A stretch of DNA of 64,000 nucleotides from Casuarina equisetifolia (GCA_028551475.1 CM052361.1:14660774-14724773); one strand, 5' to 3'. Numbered from the stretch's first letter, positions 10,840-23,072 are shown. Notes: generated by a model not told the origin, from the sequence alone. Translations and numbers: made by a program.

Positions 10840-12908
10840 TATAGCATGTGACTAGCTTGAAACTGTAACACTAAATCAGCCCTTTGAACCACCTATGGAA
10901 CCTTCTCCAATACAATCACCACCAATTGTTTAGTAGTCATCACGACCCATATGTCTTCCCATTTGGATTGCCAACTATATATGTTCAACCACCTCCATAA
11001 GGTTGAACAATTGCTACCCTATATTAAACCATATCTCCCTTGATCATTTTTATCCACATTCCTAGAAATTTGTTGCCTTAATCTCTATTGTTACTAAACC
11101 TGAGACATATCATCAAACACTTAATGATAGTCGTTGGGTTGATGCTATGGGTTAAGAATTATCGACCCTTGAGGTCAATCGTACATAAGATGTAGTACCA
11201 CTTTTGCTTAGTTAAAGAGCTATTAGATGTAAGTGGGTGTATAAAGTAAAGTATCATGCAAATGGTACCATAGAAAGATACAAGGCTCACTTAGTAGCCA
11301 AAAGGTACACATACTGAAAAGGTGTTGATTATGATGAAACCTTTTCTCTAGTTGTGAAGTCAATGACCATTAGATTAGTTATAAGCATTGCATCTATTAG
11401 AAACTGATGCCTTTATTAATTGGATGTTCAAAATGCCTTTCTACATAGAGATTTAGTATAAGACATTTATATATAGCTTTCACATGGTTTTCCTTTTTAG
11501 GAAGAGTGATCAATAACCCATTTGAGGAAATCGATATATGGGTTAAAGCAAGCCTTGAGGCAGTAGTATGCAAAGTTTACAAAGGCACTTCTCACAAAAG
11601 GTTTTCAACAATCACTTCATGACTATGCTTTGTTCACCAAATGAACTAGAGATTCATTCATCATCCTCTTGTTTTACGTTAATGATATCTTGGTGATAAG
11701 AAACAATATTGTAGCCATTTCAAAGCTAAAGAGGTATCTTCATTCGATATTTCATATGAAAGATCTTGGACTATGCAAGTATTTTCTTAGGATAAAGATA
11801 GTTTAATCTCCCAAAGGAATCTATCTTAGTTAGTGCAAGTATGCGCTAGAATTAGTGTATGAGGCTAGACTTGAGGGGTCAAAACCTGTTGTCACCCCTT
11901 TGGAGTAGAATCTGAAGTTAACCGCAATTGAGTTTGATAAGGGAGATCTTGAGAGGAAGGATGATCCAATCCTTGAGGATCATGGACCTTTTCAGAGGAT
12001 GATTGGTAGATTGTTATACTTGACACATTCCAAACTAGATATTTCCTTCACAATCTAGCACCTAAGTTAGTTTACACACTCACCTAAGCATTCGCACATG
12101 GATGTAGCTTTGAGGTTATTGAACTATATTAAAGGGACCCCCCAGCCTTGGGTTATTTCTCTTATCATCTTCGTGATTAGAGCTCTCCACCCATTGCAAT
12201 TTAGATTACATGACTTGCCCCATGTCACAGAAATGTGTAATGAGTTATTGTATTAAGTTAGACAATTCTCTTATCTTGTGGTTAGCTAAGAAGCAACCAA
12301 CAGTATCTTGATCTTTAGCTGAGTCAGAATATAAAGCTATGAGATATACTATATATGAGATCATTTGGCTTCTAGGATTATTTTGAGACCTTGATGTGAG
12401 TATTCCTCATCTTGTTCCATTATCCTATAATAGTGAGTTGGCTAGACACATTGCCATAAACCTTATTTTTCATTAAAGAACAAAACACATTGAGTTGGAT
12501 TGCCATTTTGTGCAAGAAAAAATCTAAAGAGGAATTATAAAGACTTGTTACATTAAGACGCGAGAGCAACCCGCATATTTATTTATTAAAGCTTTGTATA
12601 TCCTATAACATAATCATTTATTATCTAAGCTTGGAGTATTTGATTTATACAAATCTCTAATTTGAGGGGGAGTGTTGAAATATATGATAATGATGTGGGT
12701 CATTTCCTTGTTTTGTTTGCTTATGTTTTATTAGACCGTTTTGTTAGATGATAGGCCCATTAGTTTTTTGCTTTAAAGTAGAACATTTGAGTATAAAAAT
12801 GGTGTGATGTAAATTTAGAATCAAATGCACATAGCAACCAGGCACCTTTCTCAGCAATCTCTCTTCTTAATTTTATGAAGTTCTTTAGTTTCTCAATGTT
12901 TTTCAACA
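10840..12908 (+). mobile_element. Copia fossil: reverse transcriptase, RNase H and 3' LTR
   Basis: Plus-strand remnants read as copia reverse transcriptase from about 11,200 ([20 protein letters not shown] type) through the catalytic region near 11,660, then RNase H near 12,270-12,370. A purine-rich tract (GAGGGGGAG) at 12,664-12,672 is followed by a 236-bp LTR at 12,673-12,908. That LTR begins TGTTGAAA and ends TTTCAACA, a perfect 8-bp inverted terminus. The 5' LTR, gag and integrase are absent, so this is a truncated, much-broken element between the RTM2-like genes. Confidence 0.75.
12673..12908 (+). repeat. 3' LTR of the copia fossil
   Basis: Its TG...CA termini extend to an 8-bp inverted repeat (TGTTGAAA/TTTCAACA), directly after the polypurine tract. 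No 5' partner exists in the window, so no target duplication can be tested. Confidence 0.7.
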
Positions 12909-13164
12909 AAAGCTCGCCTAACCTAACCTATGCTGGTTTAAGATCGCAATCAAACTTTAAGTTTTCCTCCTTTTGCAAAATTGACCAGCATTCATGGCGA
13001 ATTGGACTGTACTCCGATTGCCATGAATCCTGTTTTCTTTCTCTATATAGCATCCCTTTTTTGTATATAAATTGTAACTGGATTGTACAGTTTTTACCAT
13101 CAAATTGAATCGTTCATGTTTTCAAGTTCATATTGTTCTTCATTTCTGGGGTTTTGTTTATCTA

Positions 13165-14520
13165 GTCCAAAGGAAGAAGTCTTTTTATGTTTTAGATTCT
13201 GTGCTCTTCTTTCTTCTTAGCAATTATGCCTTAAAGACGCAAGTGTTAAATGTAACGACTTCAAAATAAGCCACAACTAAAAGTGCTCTTCTATCTTCAA
13301 ACTAAGCCATTTTTCAACAACTCGGGCATTTTTAATGCTCCTAACAAAAGGGTCCTATTTCATCTTCACTTTACCCGCTTAATAAGAAACCTAGAAGCAG
13401 CCTTTGCTGGGAAGCGAGGGATCACCCAAAGACACAAAGCAAGCCAAGACGCTTAGGAACTAAACCAAGAAAAAGACTGATTCTCTTTTAATGCCTTGTT
13501 AGAAACGAAGAGACAGAAATACATAAATCAATAGATATTCAAAGCTCAATGAAAGATTGCACAATTATCTACCCAATAATCTTAGAGAATAGAGGGGAAA
13601 AAAGCAGAAGCTTTATGGGAAGTGACAAAGGAAAGGCAAGCTCCATACCATCTTACATTGAATTCGAGCCTTATTGCAAGTGGACTAGAGGGGACAAAGA
13701 AGACCACCTTAAGGTCAAGCTCCCGGGTACTTTTTCTATCCCTATTGTATGTGTAGAGAGGAAAAGAGAGGGAAAAGGGAAGGGAAAGAGGGAGCTAGGG
13801 CGGGAAGGTAGTGGATTTTTATCTAAAAACGAAAGAACATAGAAAATGAGTTGAATTACAACGTCTTCTTCTGTTGAATTGTGGATATGCTTGAAGTGAT
13901 CTATGTTCACTTGGTTTATTTGCTTTCATTTAAAACATTAGTCAAGTTTTGATTTGATTCTCAAGTTAAAATAATTTTTTAGTTTACCTCTGTTATGTTT
14001 AAATGAACTCAAGTTTGAGTTACTCAATTAACGAGTTAATTAAGGTAAATATTATCTTCTTTCTATTAAATAAACATTAACTATAATCATTTAATTATTT
14101 ATCAAGATTTGATCATTTGAGTTAACATGAAAAATTAATTGGTAAATAATTTCTCATGTTATGTTTGCAGGATTCACAAGGGAGCAAGTGAAGGTCTACA
14201 TAGACTGCATGGGGAGGTCCATAACAATTGAAGGAGAAAAACCTCGGAATGGGAACACATGGAAACGCTTTTCGAAGAAAATCCATATTTCGTGTAAACA
14301 CTGTCCAGGCCAAATGCGTACACAGTTTTCAAGTGGGGCTCTTTGCTTAACGATGCCAAAGAGAGGTTCCTTTGCTCGAGGCCCTACAGCGACTTGCAGA
14401 AAGAGTTCGCCTTGGAATATGACACTGGACATAAACGCAGTCGTCAAGGTCTTGATGGCGCTTGCTATGGGGGCGACTCTTGGAGCTTATATGATGCCCA
14501 AAACCAAAATCCTGATGTAA
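13165..14520 (+). repeat. Inverted segmental duplication, right arm
   Basis: It is the counterpart of 5,990-8,012 in opposite orientation, containing upstream sequence, exon 1, a shorter intron and exon 2 of copy B. The arms lie about 5.1 kb apart, and the copia fossil ends about 250 bases before this arm. Confidence 0.75.
13615..14520 (+). CDS. RTM2-like membrane-anchored alpha-crystallin (HSP20) protein, copy B
   Basis: Two exons: 13,615-13,726 and 14,171-14,520, joined across a 444-bp GT-AG intron into 153 residues. Exon 1 reads MGSDKGKASSIPSY then IEFEPYCKW and ends KVKLPG; the glycine codon is split by the intron. Exon 2 continues FTREQVKVYIDCMGRSITIE, GEKP, and later LCLTMPKR. It ends with the hydrophobic stretch VVKVLMALAMGATLGAYMM and a six-residue tail. 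The LPGF motif is intact here, unlike copy A. The domain order and tail anchor fit RTM2-like proteins. The gene is transcribed away from copies A and C. An in-frame ATG at 13,549 would add 22 residues, also present in copy A, so the start is uncertain; the MGSDK start is preferred because it fits copy C's length. Confidence 0.78.
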
Positions 14521-15004
14521 GCTGACGCACATCCACCGTTCCATATTCCATAATTTTACTATTTGTGCAAAAGGTTATTTGGATTCAAACTGGAAATTAA
14601 TGAGCTTTATTAGGTAGGCTATTTTTTACTCTTGCCAACTTGTTTTCTTAATTTCACTTCCTACTGAAGGTAACGTGTTCATATAAATATAGAAGTCATT
14701 TACGCATGTATTTTATTTTGTATTCCAAAAACTTCTGTGAAAAACTAAAATTAGTCATTGTTTCCCTCTCTATATAGCTCTTCATGGACAAATTGGCATT
14801 TGCAATCCCAGGTAAGATCGGTACATCATAATGGGATCCTTTTCAAAATCGATGACTTAGAGGGTAATACAACGAATAAAATTTTCCAAAATGAGTTAAA
14901 GGTTTTGGTCATGATCAATCAAACTTCTAGGACCCCATATATCAATTACACGACTGGGAAATAGACGACCTTTAGCAGCAACACAAGCTATCGCTAGAAG
15001 TGAA
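14521..15004. other. Intergenic region after copy B
   Basis: It contains the 3' flank of copy B. A minus-strand stretch at about 14,998-14,900 reads AIACVAAKGRLFPSRVIDI without interruption and looks like old coding sequence, but I could not assign it to a family. Nothing else was recognised. Confidence 0.3.
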
Positions 15005-15044
15005 CTTTTTTTTTTCTTTCTTTCTTTCTTTCTTTCTTTCTTTT
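15005..15044. repeat. (CTTT)n microsatellite
   Basis: A poly-T run followed by about seven copies of CTTT. It lies just outside the 3' end of the copia element at 15,121. Confidence 0.9.
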
Positions 15045-15120
15045 GTGTCTCAAAGTACTAGGAGATGAAAGATTGTCATCACTGTTGAATCTGGTTGAAT
15101 GTCCATCGTTAAAAACTTTT

Positions 15121-15554
15121 AAGTTAAAACCAGAATTTCTACAAAATATTGTAGAAAATCTTATAATAATAATAATAATAAAAATAAAACTAAAGCAAAT
15201 ATCAAGAACAATAAGAAGAACAAGGAGAGAAGAAATTTGTATTTTTGGATGAATTATGAGTACAATCCGACTATCTTTTTATAGTGGAAAAAAATGTAAA
15301 TCATCCCTTAATGATGATGAATCCGTATCAAATTGATTATAAAAATCGTAGCTATGAAGAACCATAAAAACCTTTTAGATTTTGAGTAGAAAATTTGATC
15401 AATTGAGCCCCACTTAAGGTTGTGGTTGGCTATTTTTGTTTTATTTCTATCATAACTTAAGAAATGGTTGTTTTAGCTTCAAATGTGGCCAGCAAAAATC
15501 TCATTGTTTTATCTTTAGACGTGGCTAACATTGACTTTTGTTTTACTTCTAACA
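15121..15554 (-). repeat. 3' LTR of the minus-strand copia element
   Basis: It is the partner of 22,451-23,072. The outer (low-coordinate) end is approximate because it lacks a clean CA terminus. Confidence 0.7.
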
Positions 15555-17660
15555 TCCCCCCACAAGCTGATGTGTCATTTTGCATTGTGAGCTTGTTTTG
15601 AAGTAGTTAAAGTCGAATGGAAGATAGACCTTTTGTAAATATATCAACTATTTGATAAAAAAAAATAAAAGAAATATATAGAAAGTTTCTTTGTTTTGAT
15701 TCTCTTATGAATAAAATGAAAATAAATTTCAACATATTTTGTTCTTGTATGGAAAACATGATTAGTTGTTAGATAAAGTGCCGATAAATATCATACCAAA
15801 GTGTTAGAGGATTAGTTTGTTGTACATGAAGATAATAGAGCTTCTATCCAAACAAGTTCTGTAATAGTATCAACAAGACATTGTAGCTCAACTTTTGTAC
15901 TAAAGCAAGCAATGGTCTTTTTTTTTTTTTTCTAGAAGTCCAACAAATTATATTTGTTCCAAGAAAAATACAAAAACCTCCCATAGATTTGCAATCGTCA
16001 AGATCACTAGCCCATCCAACATCATAATACACATGAAGATTATTAGTTGATGATTTTGTTATTTGAATACCATATCTAGGAGTGTTAAGCAAAAATTGTA
16101 AAATACATTTAACAAATGCTCAATGAGTAAAAGTGGTAGCATGCATGTGCTAACACATAATGTTAACAACATATGAAATATCAGGTTACATGAGTGTCAA
16201 GTATTGAAGAGATCTAACAATACTATGGTAATGTGTTGGATCTGAGTATGGTTCACCATCATTTATAGATGGTGGATAAGTTATGGTGTGTTAGGTAGAA
16301 ACTCCTTGAGCTTATTCATTTTGGTTCAAAAAATTATTTCATGAGCAAATTTTGCTTGATGAAGCAAAAGAACATTATTAGAATAGTTAGCTTTAATTCC
16401 TAAAAAATAATGTAAGTTACCTAAATCCTTGATATCGAATTCAATTTTAAGTTGTTTAATGATTTTTAACAGTAAAGCTGTAGAACTTCCTGTAAAAATA
16501 ATGTCATTAAGATGTACAAGGAGGAAATTATTGTACATTTTTGTATGTAAGATAGATAAAGAAAAGTCTGCTTGGTAAATTTTGAACCCAATATGTTAAA
16601 GGAATTGACTGATTCTATGAGTACATGCTTGCGGAGCTTGTTTTACTCATATAAGGATTGTTTTAATTGATAGAAAATTTCTAGTTTGGTTGAGTCAACA
16701 AATTCTTATGGTTAAATCATATCTACTTCTTCATCCGAAATGCCATGAAGGAAGGCATTTTTGACATCCAATTGTTTGATGTGCCACCCTCTAGTATATG
16801 CTAGAGCGATTATAATTTGTACCATAACTTGCTTAACAAGAGGACTGAATGTATCATGATAACCAATGCCTAGTTGTTGATGAAATCCTTTAGCAACAAG
16901 TTATGCTTTATATTGTTCAAGGATTCCATCAAAATTTTGTTTAACTTTGTATGCCTATTTACAGCCAATAGGAATAATATGCAGAGGTGGAGGAATAAGA
17001 TACCATGTCTTGGTTTTTAACAACGCGTTATACTCTTCTACCATGGTAGCATGCCAATTAAAATCTTTTGATGCATCTATATAGTTTTTGGGTTCAGGAT
17101 AATAATGTATAATCACATAATAAAGTACGCATGGGAATTTTTCCTCCTTTTGGTCTTGTAGTCATTGAATGGTTCTATGTTGAGGATTGTTGGATTAAGT
17201 TATGATCTTCATATGTTTGTTTGTTTTGTGCTGAAATAGCTTAAGTAATTTCAAAATTGGTATCAATATTTTGGGTATTAGTTTGAAAGGGAAATACATT
17301 TTCATCAAATATAGCATCAACAACAATATAAATTATTTCTTGTTTGTAAGCAAAGACAATGATAGCCTTTATAACTATGGGGTAGTCTAGAAAAAACACA
17401 AGGTTTTGATCATATATCAAGTTTATGTTGAGCATAACACCTTAAGTAAGAAAATACCAAGCACCTAAGAATCATTAAATAGTTTTTCCCATGGGGTTTT
17501 GTTGTTTATCACTAAGCTTGGTAGGCAATTAATAATATTTGTTGTACTTTCAAAAATAAAATCCTAATATTGAAGAGGTATATGTGCATGATGTATTATT
17601 GATAATCTTGATTTAGTAATACATTTATGTTTATGCTTTCTTTCAGCACTTCTATTTTGA

Positions 17661-18479
17661 TGATGCAAGGTGACTATGTCAGCCTAATCTAATAGCCTAG
17701 CCCATATGTTGTGTCATCAAATACATATTTAGGCCACAACATGATCTAATGGGTCCTAAAAGGGAAAAGTTAAAGAGCATATTACGAAGTGTTTAGAATA
17801 TTCATTAAAATCCCCTAGATAGTTTTAGGTTTTGTCATTAATGATAGGGATTTCCTAAATAGTTGTTGAGTCCTAAATTTCTTAGGTTTTTTTTTTATTG
17901 TATAAGATTTATTTCCCTTTGTTTGATTTTCCTTAATTTTTTTGGATTCTTGATTTATCTAGGATTTCCATATTTGTCAGATCTCTAATTTGTCTAGGAT
18001 TCTCTTATTTGTCAGAATCCTGATTTGTCAAGACTTTCTTTATTTAAAGGATTCCTGATTTACTAAGATTTTTCTAAGATTAGCTTTTAAGGATTCCTAA
18101 TTTACTAGAATCTTTATAGGATTAAGTTTAATTGTTTATTAAAAGGAAGTATTATTTCAATTGTAATTAGACTAGACTTGTTTTCCAAAGAATAGAAACC
18201 CCTAAGTTGTGTGATCAACTTTTGCATCCTTTATCCAATTCTTGCCAAAGATTAGAGGTGGAGCACCTCTTTGATTGGTGGTGTTACCTTTATGTCTTGG
18301 AGTTTATTGGCATCTATATTTTGTTTTTATTCTTGTATTTTTTGTTTTTATCCCTTTCTCCTTATCTAAACACTCACTTTTGTCACAAAAAACCCCAAAA
18401 CCCCAAAACACCAAAAAAATGATTTTTATATATCACCTATAATTTGAGCTCACTCAAACCTACTACAAGATCCATATCA
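17661..18479 (+). repeat. 5' LTR of the gag-only element
   Basis: It starts TGATGCAAGGTGACTATG and ends CCATATCA. It shares the poly-C/poly-A region (ACCCCAAAACACC) with the second LTR. Confidence 0.85.
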
Positions 18480-18527
18480 AGTGGTAATCAGAGCCTAGGT
18501 TAATCTTTTGAGTGAGCTATCCTCAAG

Positions 18528-18803
18528 ATGTTTAATATGAGTGGAAAATTTTCATCTCATCATAGTGCCCATTCTTCGCCAATTCTACCATGGGACATTG
18601 GAAACAAAATGTTATCACTTAAGTTAGGAAAGGTAAAGGAGCAACTTTTTGACATCCTCAAGAAGTTGCAAGCCTTTTTCCAAGGAACCCAAGGCAACAA
18701 AGATGAAAGAGAGCAAAGGAGGAGGCTAAATGATGATTGTAGCTTACGTGTCGAGATCCTAGAATTTAAAGGTACTCCTGATCCCGATGATTTTGTTGAT
18801 TAG
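18528..18803 (+). pseudogene. Gag fragment of the gag-only element
   Basis: The largest recognisable piece of the gag region, starting MFNMSGKFSSHHSAHSSP and ending in the gypsy-type gag motif FKGTPDPDDFVD. It includes a charged helix, GNKDEREQRRRLNDD. The gag region continues in decayed form to about 19,600. Confidence 0.65.
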
Positions 18804-19860
18804 CTATATCATATTGAAGGGGTGTTTAAGTTAGGTGTACAATGATAAGAAATATAAGGTTGTTGTTCTCCATCCCAAAGAATTTGTTTCTTTTTGGTGG
18901 AAGAATGTTAAGAAACAAAGAGATTGAGATGGAAAAGAGAAGGTTCGTTCATGGGAGAAATTGAAGAAGTTACTTAAAAGGCGCTTCTTTCCCAAAGATT
19001 ACAAGCAAGACCATGTTGACATGAGCAAGATGAATAGATGCCAAAGAGGAGACCCATGATGCAACTTTAAAAAAGATCATGTTTTAACAGATTCCAAGTA
19101 CCAACAACAGAACAACTACAATCATTATAAAGAAGACTATGATATATGGATAGACAAATGGTATAGGAAAAAAAGCTTCACTGAAGAAAGCCACAAAGGT
19201 TGTTCAAGTACAAGAAATAAAGTTAACAGAAATAAAACTAAAAGATCTAGCTCTACCAAAGCTTATGGTGTTGGTATAGAAGGATGTGGACCTAGAAAGT
19301 TTAAATCTTCTAAAGGTTAAGGCACCAACGACCATGAATGCAAATCCAAAGTGCTTGGATCCACTAAAGCAAAATGTGTTACCTAAAAAGGGGATATATC
19401 CAAGAAATTCAGTTAGATCTAATAAAGTATGAGATATTAACAAACAAGTCAATAAAAGAAATTCTGACAGAAGAACCACAAGGTTCATCCAAGAGTTGAA
19501 GAATTTAGAGGCACTAAGCATGAACAGTGGTTTCCTTTGTGAGTTTGTACTGTCAAATCATGAGAAGATGATATGTCAACAACAATTACCAAGATTTTTC
19601 AATGCTATTAGTGAATGAGCTACTAAAACAATCCAGAACTTTAACTACTTGTTTGGATCATATTATTGGTCAGGTTGTAAACTTCCATATAAGTATCATG
19701 ATAGTTTGCCATTGGTTTGTGAACCAACACACTTGGGTAGGTTGCTAGAGTTAGAGCTTGATTCATGTGCACAAACTTGCATTATGGATCCATAAAACAA
19801 TAAAGCCCAAAGTAGTAATGAAGATTTGAGGACAAATCTTCTTTAAGAAAGGGAGATTGA

Positions 19861-20669
19861 TGTGAGAGTGACTATGCCAGCCCAATTTAATAGCCTAGCC
19901 TATATGTTGTGTGTCATCAAATACATATTTAGGCAACAACATGATCCAATGGGTCCTAGAAAGGCAAAGTTAAAGAGCATCTCAAGAAGTGTCTGGAATA
20001 TTCATTGGAATCTCTTAGATAGTTTTAGGTTTCCTCATTAATGATATGGGTTTCCTAAATAGTTGTTAAGTCCTTAATTTCTTAGGTTTTCTTTATTGTC
20101 TAAGTTTATTTCCCTTTGTTTGATTTTCTTTAATTGTTTGGATTCCTGATTTATCTGGGGTTTCCATATTTATTAGATCTCTAATTTATCTAGGATTCCC
20201 TTATTTGTTAGAATCCTAATTTGTCAAGACTTCCTTAATTTAATGGATTTCTGATTTACTAAGATTCTTCTAAGATTAGGTTTTAAGGATTCCTGATTTA
20301 CCAAGATTCTTATTGGATTAGGTTTAGCTATCTATTTAAAGAAAACATTATTTCAATTGTAAGTAGACTAGAATTTTTTTTCCAAAGAATAGAAACCCTT
20401 AAGTTATGTGATCAACTTTTGCATCCTTTATTCAATTCTTGCCAAAGATTGGTGGTAAACCACCTCCTTGACTAGTGACATTGCCTTTATGTATTGTAGT
20501 TTATTGACATCTATCTTTTGTTTTTGTTCTTTGTATTTTCATTTTTATCCCTTTCTCCCTACCTAAACACTCACTTTTGTCACCAAAAAAAACCAAAACA
20601 CCAAAAAAATGATTTTTTCATATCACCAATAATCCAAGCTCACACTAGCCCACCATAGGATCTGCATCA
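19861..20669 (+). repeat. 3' LTR of the gag-only element
   Basis: It starts TGTGAGAGTGACTATGCC after the purine tract and ends TCTGCATCA. The copy of TTTGA follows immediately. Confidence 0.85.
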
Positions 20670-22450
20670 TTTGATATGGAGCATAGGGACTTAATATGCA
20701 TTGAGAAATACCCTTATTAGATAAAAGGGTTTTAAAATCTTTAAAAGTAAATTCTATTGCTCCATCACATTGAATCTTTTTTATTATAGTTTGAAGTTAA
20801 TTTTCAAAAAATGTTTGAAAATTCTTAAATATTTGAAGAAATTCATCTTGAGTTTTCATGGAATAAAGCCATGTAAGTTTGGAATAATCATAAATAAAAA
20901 AAATATAATATCTATCCCTTGAGAAGTTGTAATTGGTGCAGGGCCCTACAGATCAAAATGGACTAGGTCCAAAAAAGCATTGGAAATATTATGTGTAGAT
21001 AAATGTGATGTCATTCTCTTTTGCTAATGCTATAAGCAGTACAAAATGATGGAATATGTCCAGTAAAGTAAATATTCATTATTTTCAGCAATCTTAGTAT
21101 ATTTGCATAATTAAGATGGCCTAGTCTATAATGTCAGGCTATTACATTTGTTGTAGAAATATGAAAAGTCTTCGATGATTGCTAAATAGCACTCAAGTTA
21201 AGGTGATAGATTCCATTTTTAGTTTGTCCTTGTAGTGGGATTTGTCCCATTGTCAGACTCTGTCAATTGTTATCTTTTGTAAACTTAGAAATAGATAACA
21301 AAAGTTTTGTGATATTAGCCATAATACGCACATCAAAAACATTAATATTACTAGTGGTTAATAAATTACCTTTGTGTGTTATTAGAAGTGTCATTCCATC
21401 TCCAACTATAACTACTTGATTCCCATTATAATCGACCACTTGCATCATATCACAATCATTTGGTGAGATATTATATGTGGCGCTAGAATTAGGAAACTAG
21501 TCAATTTCAATAAAGGCTTGGTGAGTTTATGGTTGAGCCTTCTTAACAATATTGGCCTAAATATTCTAGGGACCTTGGAAGTTTTTAATAGACCCAAAAT
21601 TAGAAGAAACATACCTATAGTGACATTGATAGGCAATGTGTCTTGGTTTGTGACAAATTTGACAAAGAACATTACACTGAGATTTGCTATTATAATGAGG
21701 AATAGGGGTATGTCCTTGAGTGGAAAGAGTATTAAAATGTCCTCTTGGATTGCCAACAGATTTAGAAAAAGACTAATTAGTAGGGATGGTAGCAAGATTG
21801 GTGGCAAAAGCAACTGTAGTAAAGGAGCTTTGTGTAGCCATTTCAATGTGAGCTTCTTGGGTAAGGAGTAACCCATTGAGATCCTCATGAGAAAGAGAGG
21901 GCATTCATGTATGAACAACAACTGCAGTGGCAAGAGGTGAATAGGGGGTACCTAAACTGTTCGATGCCCTTTGATTGCCATTTGAAGATGTAAGCAAAAA
22001 ACAGAAACTCGTGCAAAACTATGAGCCATGAATTCAAAAGATAAGGCTTGTCAAATCTCTGCTGAAGTTTTGCATTGCCATAAGCAATATGAACCTTGAT
22101 TATCCAATCTTGATAAGCTGGATTTGAATCACAAGTGATATTGCCTTGTTTGTCAGTTTTGGTAATAAACTTGTCAGGACAAAGGAAAGAGTCATCAACT
22201 ACACCATGTAATCCATTTGCTTGAAGGAAGGACTCAATTTGAGCTTTCCAAACAAGAAAATTAGGACCTTTGAAATGCACACCAATGGTGGGAAAAGGAC
22301 TAGGATTAGGTAGTGTAAGAGCATGAGTAGTAGAATGAATATGGTTAAAGTTGGAAGCCATCTGCAAAACAAAAAATGATCAAAAAAAGAAAAGAAAAAA
22401 AAAAGAAAAACAAAAAAAGAGCTTTCACCAAAAGGCTAAATTGATACCAA

Positions 22451-23072
22451 AGTTAAAACCATAATTTCTACAAAACTATTGTAGAAATTCTTATAAAAAT
22501 AATAATAAAACTAAAGCAAATATGAAAAACAATAAGAAGAACAAAGAGAGAAGAAATTTGTATTTTTGGATCTTTTTGTATGGTCGGAAAACAAACATAA
22601 ATTATCTCTCGGTGATAATGAATCAATACCAAATTGATTATAAAAACCGTAGCTATGAAGAACCCTAAAAACTTTTTAGATTTTGAGCAAAAAATTTCAT
22701 CAATTGTGTTGATGATTCTTTTTCTTTTCATCATAATAAAAAGCTCATTTTCTTCTGATTTAAATGCCCCCAATTTCACCTTTCATCCATTTTGTATAAC
22801 TATCAAAAAGAGTGAGAAGAAGAGTTCTTCTTACGCAGGTATGAGGAAGAAGACGAAGCGCGTGAGACGCGCGCGTGCGCCTTAATACTTTATCTTGAGA
22901 AACTGCCGCTTTTTCCTATCTTTTGCTTCAGACGTGGCCGTGCTTGGCTACTTTTGTTTTATTCCTATCATAACTTGAGAAACGGTTGTTTTAGCTTCAG
23001 ACGTGGCCGACGGAAATCCCGTTGTTTTATCTTCAGACGTGGCTGACGTTGATTTCCATTTTACTTCTAACA
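22451..23072 (-). repeat. 5' LTR of the minus-strand copia element
   Basis: It matches 15,121-15,554 over most of its length. It also holds about 190 extra bases at 22,705-22,920, including a CpG-dense patch (GCGCGTGAGACGCGCGCG). It begins TGTTAGAAGT at 23,072; the inner end, next to the primer site, is approximate. Confidence 0.75.

Larger units (their letters stand above)
17661..20669 (+). mobile_element. Gag-only LTR element (TR-GAG-like), nested in the copia element
   Basis: The element is structurally complete, 3,009 bp, with LTRs 17,661-18,479 and 19,861-20,669. It is flanked by the 5-bp target duplication TTTGA (17,656-17,660 and 20,670-20,674). Right after the first LTR is a primer site resembling the initiator tRNA-Met type (TGGTAATCAGAGCC, a variant of TGGTATCAGAGCC). 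A purine tract (AAGAAAGGGAGATTGA) precedes the second LTR. The 1.38-kb interior has only a gag-like region (EILEFKGTPDPDDFVD is typical of Ty3/gypsy gag) and no reverse transcriptase or integrase. It is therefore non-autonomous, like the described TR-GAG class. The gag is broken. The LTRs look roughly nine-tenths identical by eye, suggesting an insertion some millions of years old. Confidence 0.85.
15121..23072 (-). mobile_element. Copia element with both LTRs, carrying a nested insertion
   Basis: A minus-strand Ty1/copia element. The 5' LTR is at about 22,451-23,072 and the 3' LTR at about 15,121-15,554; both begin TGTTAGAAGTAAAA on the minus strand. The purine tract before the 3' LTR is at 15,555-15,561. 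A primer site like TGGTATCA lies next to the 5' LTR at about 22,445. Gag is at 22,367-21,900 (FPTIGVHFKGPNFLVWKAQI, a copia gag start). Reverse transcriptase is near 16,540-16,330 and RNase H near 16,090-15,850 (YYDVGWASDLDDCKSMGGF). Excluding the nested element it is about 4.9 kb. The whole is a broken fossil with many disruptions. The 5' LTR is about 190 bp longer than the 3' LTR. No convincing target duplication was found. Confidence 0.85.

Noticed and set aside
15000-15004. AGTGA near 14,999-15,003 as target duplication for the copia element (AGTGA also follows 23,072)
   Set aside because: The word is about 120 bases away from where the LTR match begins, so the pairing is probably chance.
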